DNA from: Microvirga arsenatis
Lineage (GTDB): Bacteria; Pseudomonadota; Alphaproteobacteria; Rhizobiales; Beijerinckiaceae
Length of the DNA: 64,000 nucleotides
Reading direction: 5' to 3'
Assembly (NCBI RefSeq): GCF_009910705.1
Contig: NZ_JAAAXJ010000003.1
Coordinates: forward strand, 62,001-126,000
Positions 63,056 through 64,000 of the stretch are shown one piece after another (position 1 is the stretch's first letter; each line of letters opens with the position of its first letter). Under the pieces are notes generated by a model. It had not been told where the DNA came from. It did no database searches and saw only the letters and a program-made list of their open reading frames with translations. The translations under genes were made by a program, and so were the position numbers.

Positions 63056-64000
63056 TTGCGCGATATCCTGACGATCATCGCCTCCATCGTGATCCTGATC
63101 TTGGCCGTTGCCGTCGCGGCGCCTCCCTTCATCCGCTGGGAGGATCACCGCACCGGCATCGACGAGATGATCGCGCGCGCCTCGGGCACGGAAGCCCGGA
63201 CGGAGGGCGAGGTCGCCGTTCGCCTGCTGCCCACGCCGCGGATCGAGCTCGGACGGCTCAGGCTCGGCGGGAAAACGCCGGACTCACCCGTTCTCACCGC
63301 CGATGCCGTCTGGGCGGAGATCGCCCTGACCCCGCTGCTGCGGGGCGAGGTCAGGTTCACGGAGACGCGGGTGGGGCGGGCCGACATCCGCATCCCGGTC
63401 GCGGGAGACGGCGAATGGCGCCTGCCGCCCGATCTGGTCTCCGGCAGCGGCCGGGCCCGGGAATGGGCCATCGAGAACCTGTCCGTCGCCCAGCTCCTCG
63501 TCACCACCCAGAGCGCCAGCACGGGCCGGACGAACCAGGCCTTCGCCGAGAACGTCGTGATCCAGGGCCAGAAGCTCATCGGCCCCTGGCGGGTCGAGGG
63601 CACGACGGCCGGCGTGCCCTTTCGCCTGGTCACGGGCGAGCTGGCCGAGGACAAGACCATCCAGGTCAAGCTCTCGGGCGGGGGCGACATCTATCCCCGG
63701 TTCGATCTCGATGCCCGGCTGGGGCTGAACGAGGGCACCGGCGAGGCGACGACCCCGAGCGTCACCGGCAAGGCGAAGGTCCTGTTCGGCCCGCCGGCGC
63801 AGCTGGCCGCGGCGGGCATTCCGATCCCCATTGCGGTCGAGACGGAGTTCAGGACCGTTCCCGGCGCCGTCGAGCTCGGTCCCGTCAGCGTGGAAGCGGG
63901 GGAGGGCGGCGCGAGCCTTCGCATGACCGGCGACGGAAGGATCGGGCTCAACGAGCCGCGGATTTCCCTGCGCCTCGAGGGGCGCAGGCTGGATGCGGAC
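63056..64000 (+). CDS. AsmA-family envelope protein, truncated by the window end
   Basis: The frame opens with TTG at 63056 behind GGAGAAAAGG and stays open to the end of the window (315 codons seen). Residues 3-25 form one membrane helix (DILTIIASIVILILAVAVAA), followed by FIRW and a long periplasmic beta-rich region with RTEGEVAVRLLPTPRIELG, the usual AsmA opening. AsmA-like proteins are large and are implicated in phospholipid transport to the outer membrane. The C-terminal part lies outside. Confidence 0.85.
   Translation, partial: MRDILTIIASIVILILAVAVAAPPFIRWEDHRTGIDEMIARASGTEARTEGEVAVRLLPTPRIELGRLRLGGKTPDSPVLTADAVWAEIALTPLLRGEVRFTETRVGRADIRIPVAGDGEWRLPPDLVSGSGRAREWAIENLSVAQLLVTTQSASTGRTNQAFAENVVIQGQKLIGPWRVEGTTAGVPFRLVTGELAEDKTIQVKLSGGGDIYPRFDLDARLGLNEGTGEATTPSVTGKAKVLFGPPAQLAAAGIPIPIAVETEFRTVPGAVELGPVSVEAGEGGASLRMTGDGRIGLNEPRISLRLEGRRLDAD

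Overview
The window comes from a GC-rich alphaproteobacterium. The likely order is Hyphomicrobiales, and a Methylobacteriaceae/Microvirga-like genome is the best guess. The reasons are an intact alphaproteobacterial division/cell-wall (dcw) cluster running mraZ to ftsZ and then lpxC-bamD-recN-ligA, a type A RNase P RNA, AzlCD, a fused ArsR-methyltransferase regulator next to metF-metH, and several families of palindromic intergenic repeats typical of this order. No transposase, integrase, tRNA or CRISPR array was seen.

Layout. 1-430: a LexA-type box and promoter with a leader that appears non-coding. 430-5651: ettA, an SDR, a small exported protein, AMP nucleosidase and an EamA transporter. 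5678-11493: a methionine/SAM-cycle unit made of an ArsR-methyltransferase fusion behind a palindromic operator, then metF and metH. 11494-16773, mostly minus strand: a MacA-MacB-like three-gene export system, a peptidoglycan amidase and a DjlA-like co-chaperone. 16861-18690: a glycine-zipper lipoprotein, a lytic transglycosylase and rnpB. 18819-37977: the dcw cluster with a MraZ-type operator at its head and a strong terminator after ftsZ. 38190-41917: lpxC, bamD, recN. 42243-46617: an RTX protein, an M28 peptidase and an epimerase that sit between recN and ligA. 46761-50072: repeats, a second copy of the LexA-box/promoter module, a long RNA-like hairpin and a mosaic ligA. 50119-58015: AraC regulator, azlCD, pepP, two very small proteins, prmA, a cfa-like gene and a manganese catalase. 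58024-64000: uvrD, a small exported protein, a thioesterase, an FAD-linked oxidase and a truncated AsmA-family gene.

The most unusual object is ligA. The first 24 codons of a normal alphaproteobacterial LigA lie at 47544-47615 and run straight into a stop. An AT-rich block follows that supplies a new start at 47700, about 90 unfamiliar residues and a divergent NAD+-binding Ia domain. This block joins in frame at about 48170 to an ordinary GC-rich ligase body. The essential ligase at its usual locus therefore looks like a recombinant with a foreign head.

The second unusual object is a pair of near-identical modules at 1-55 and 46909-46963. Each has GTTC-N7-GTTC fused to a -35/-10 promoter with 17-bp spacing. 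Both are followed by structured, apparently non-coding sequence, which suggests a dispersed family of damage-responsive transcripts.
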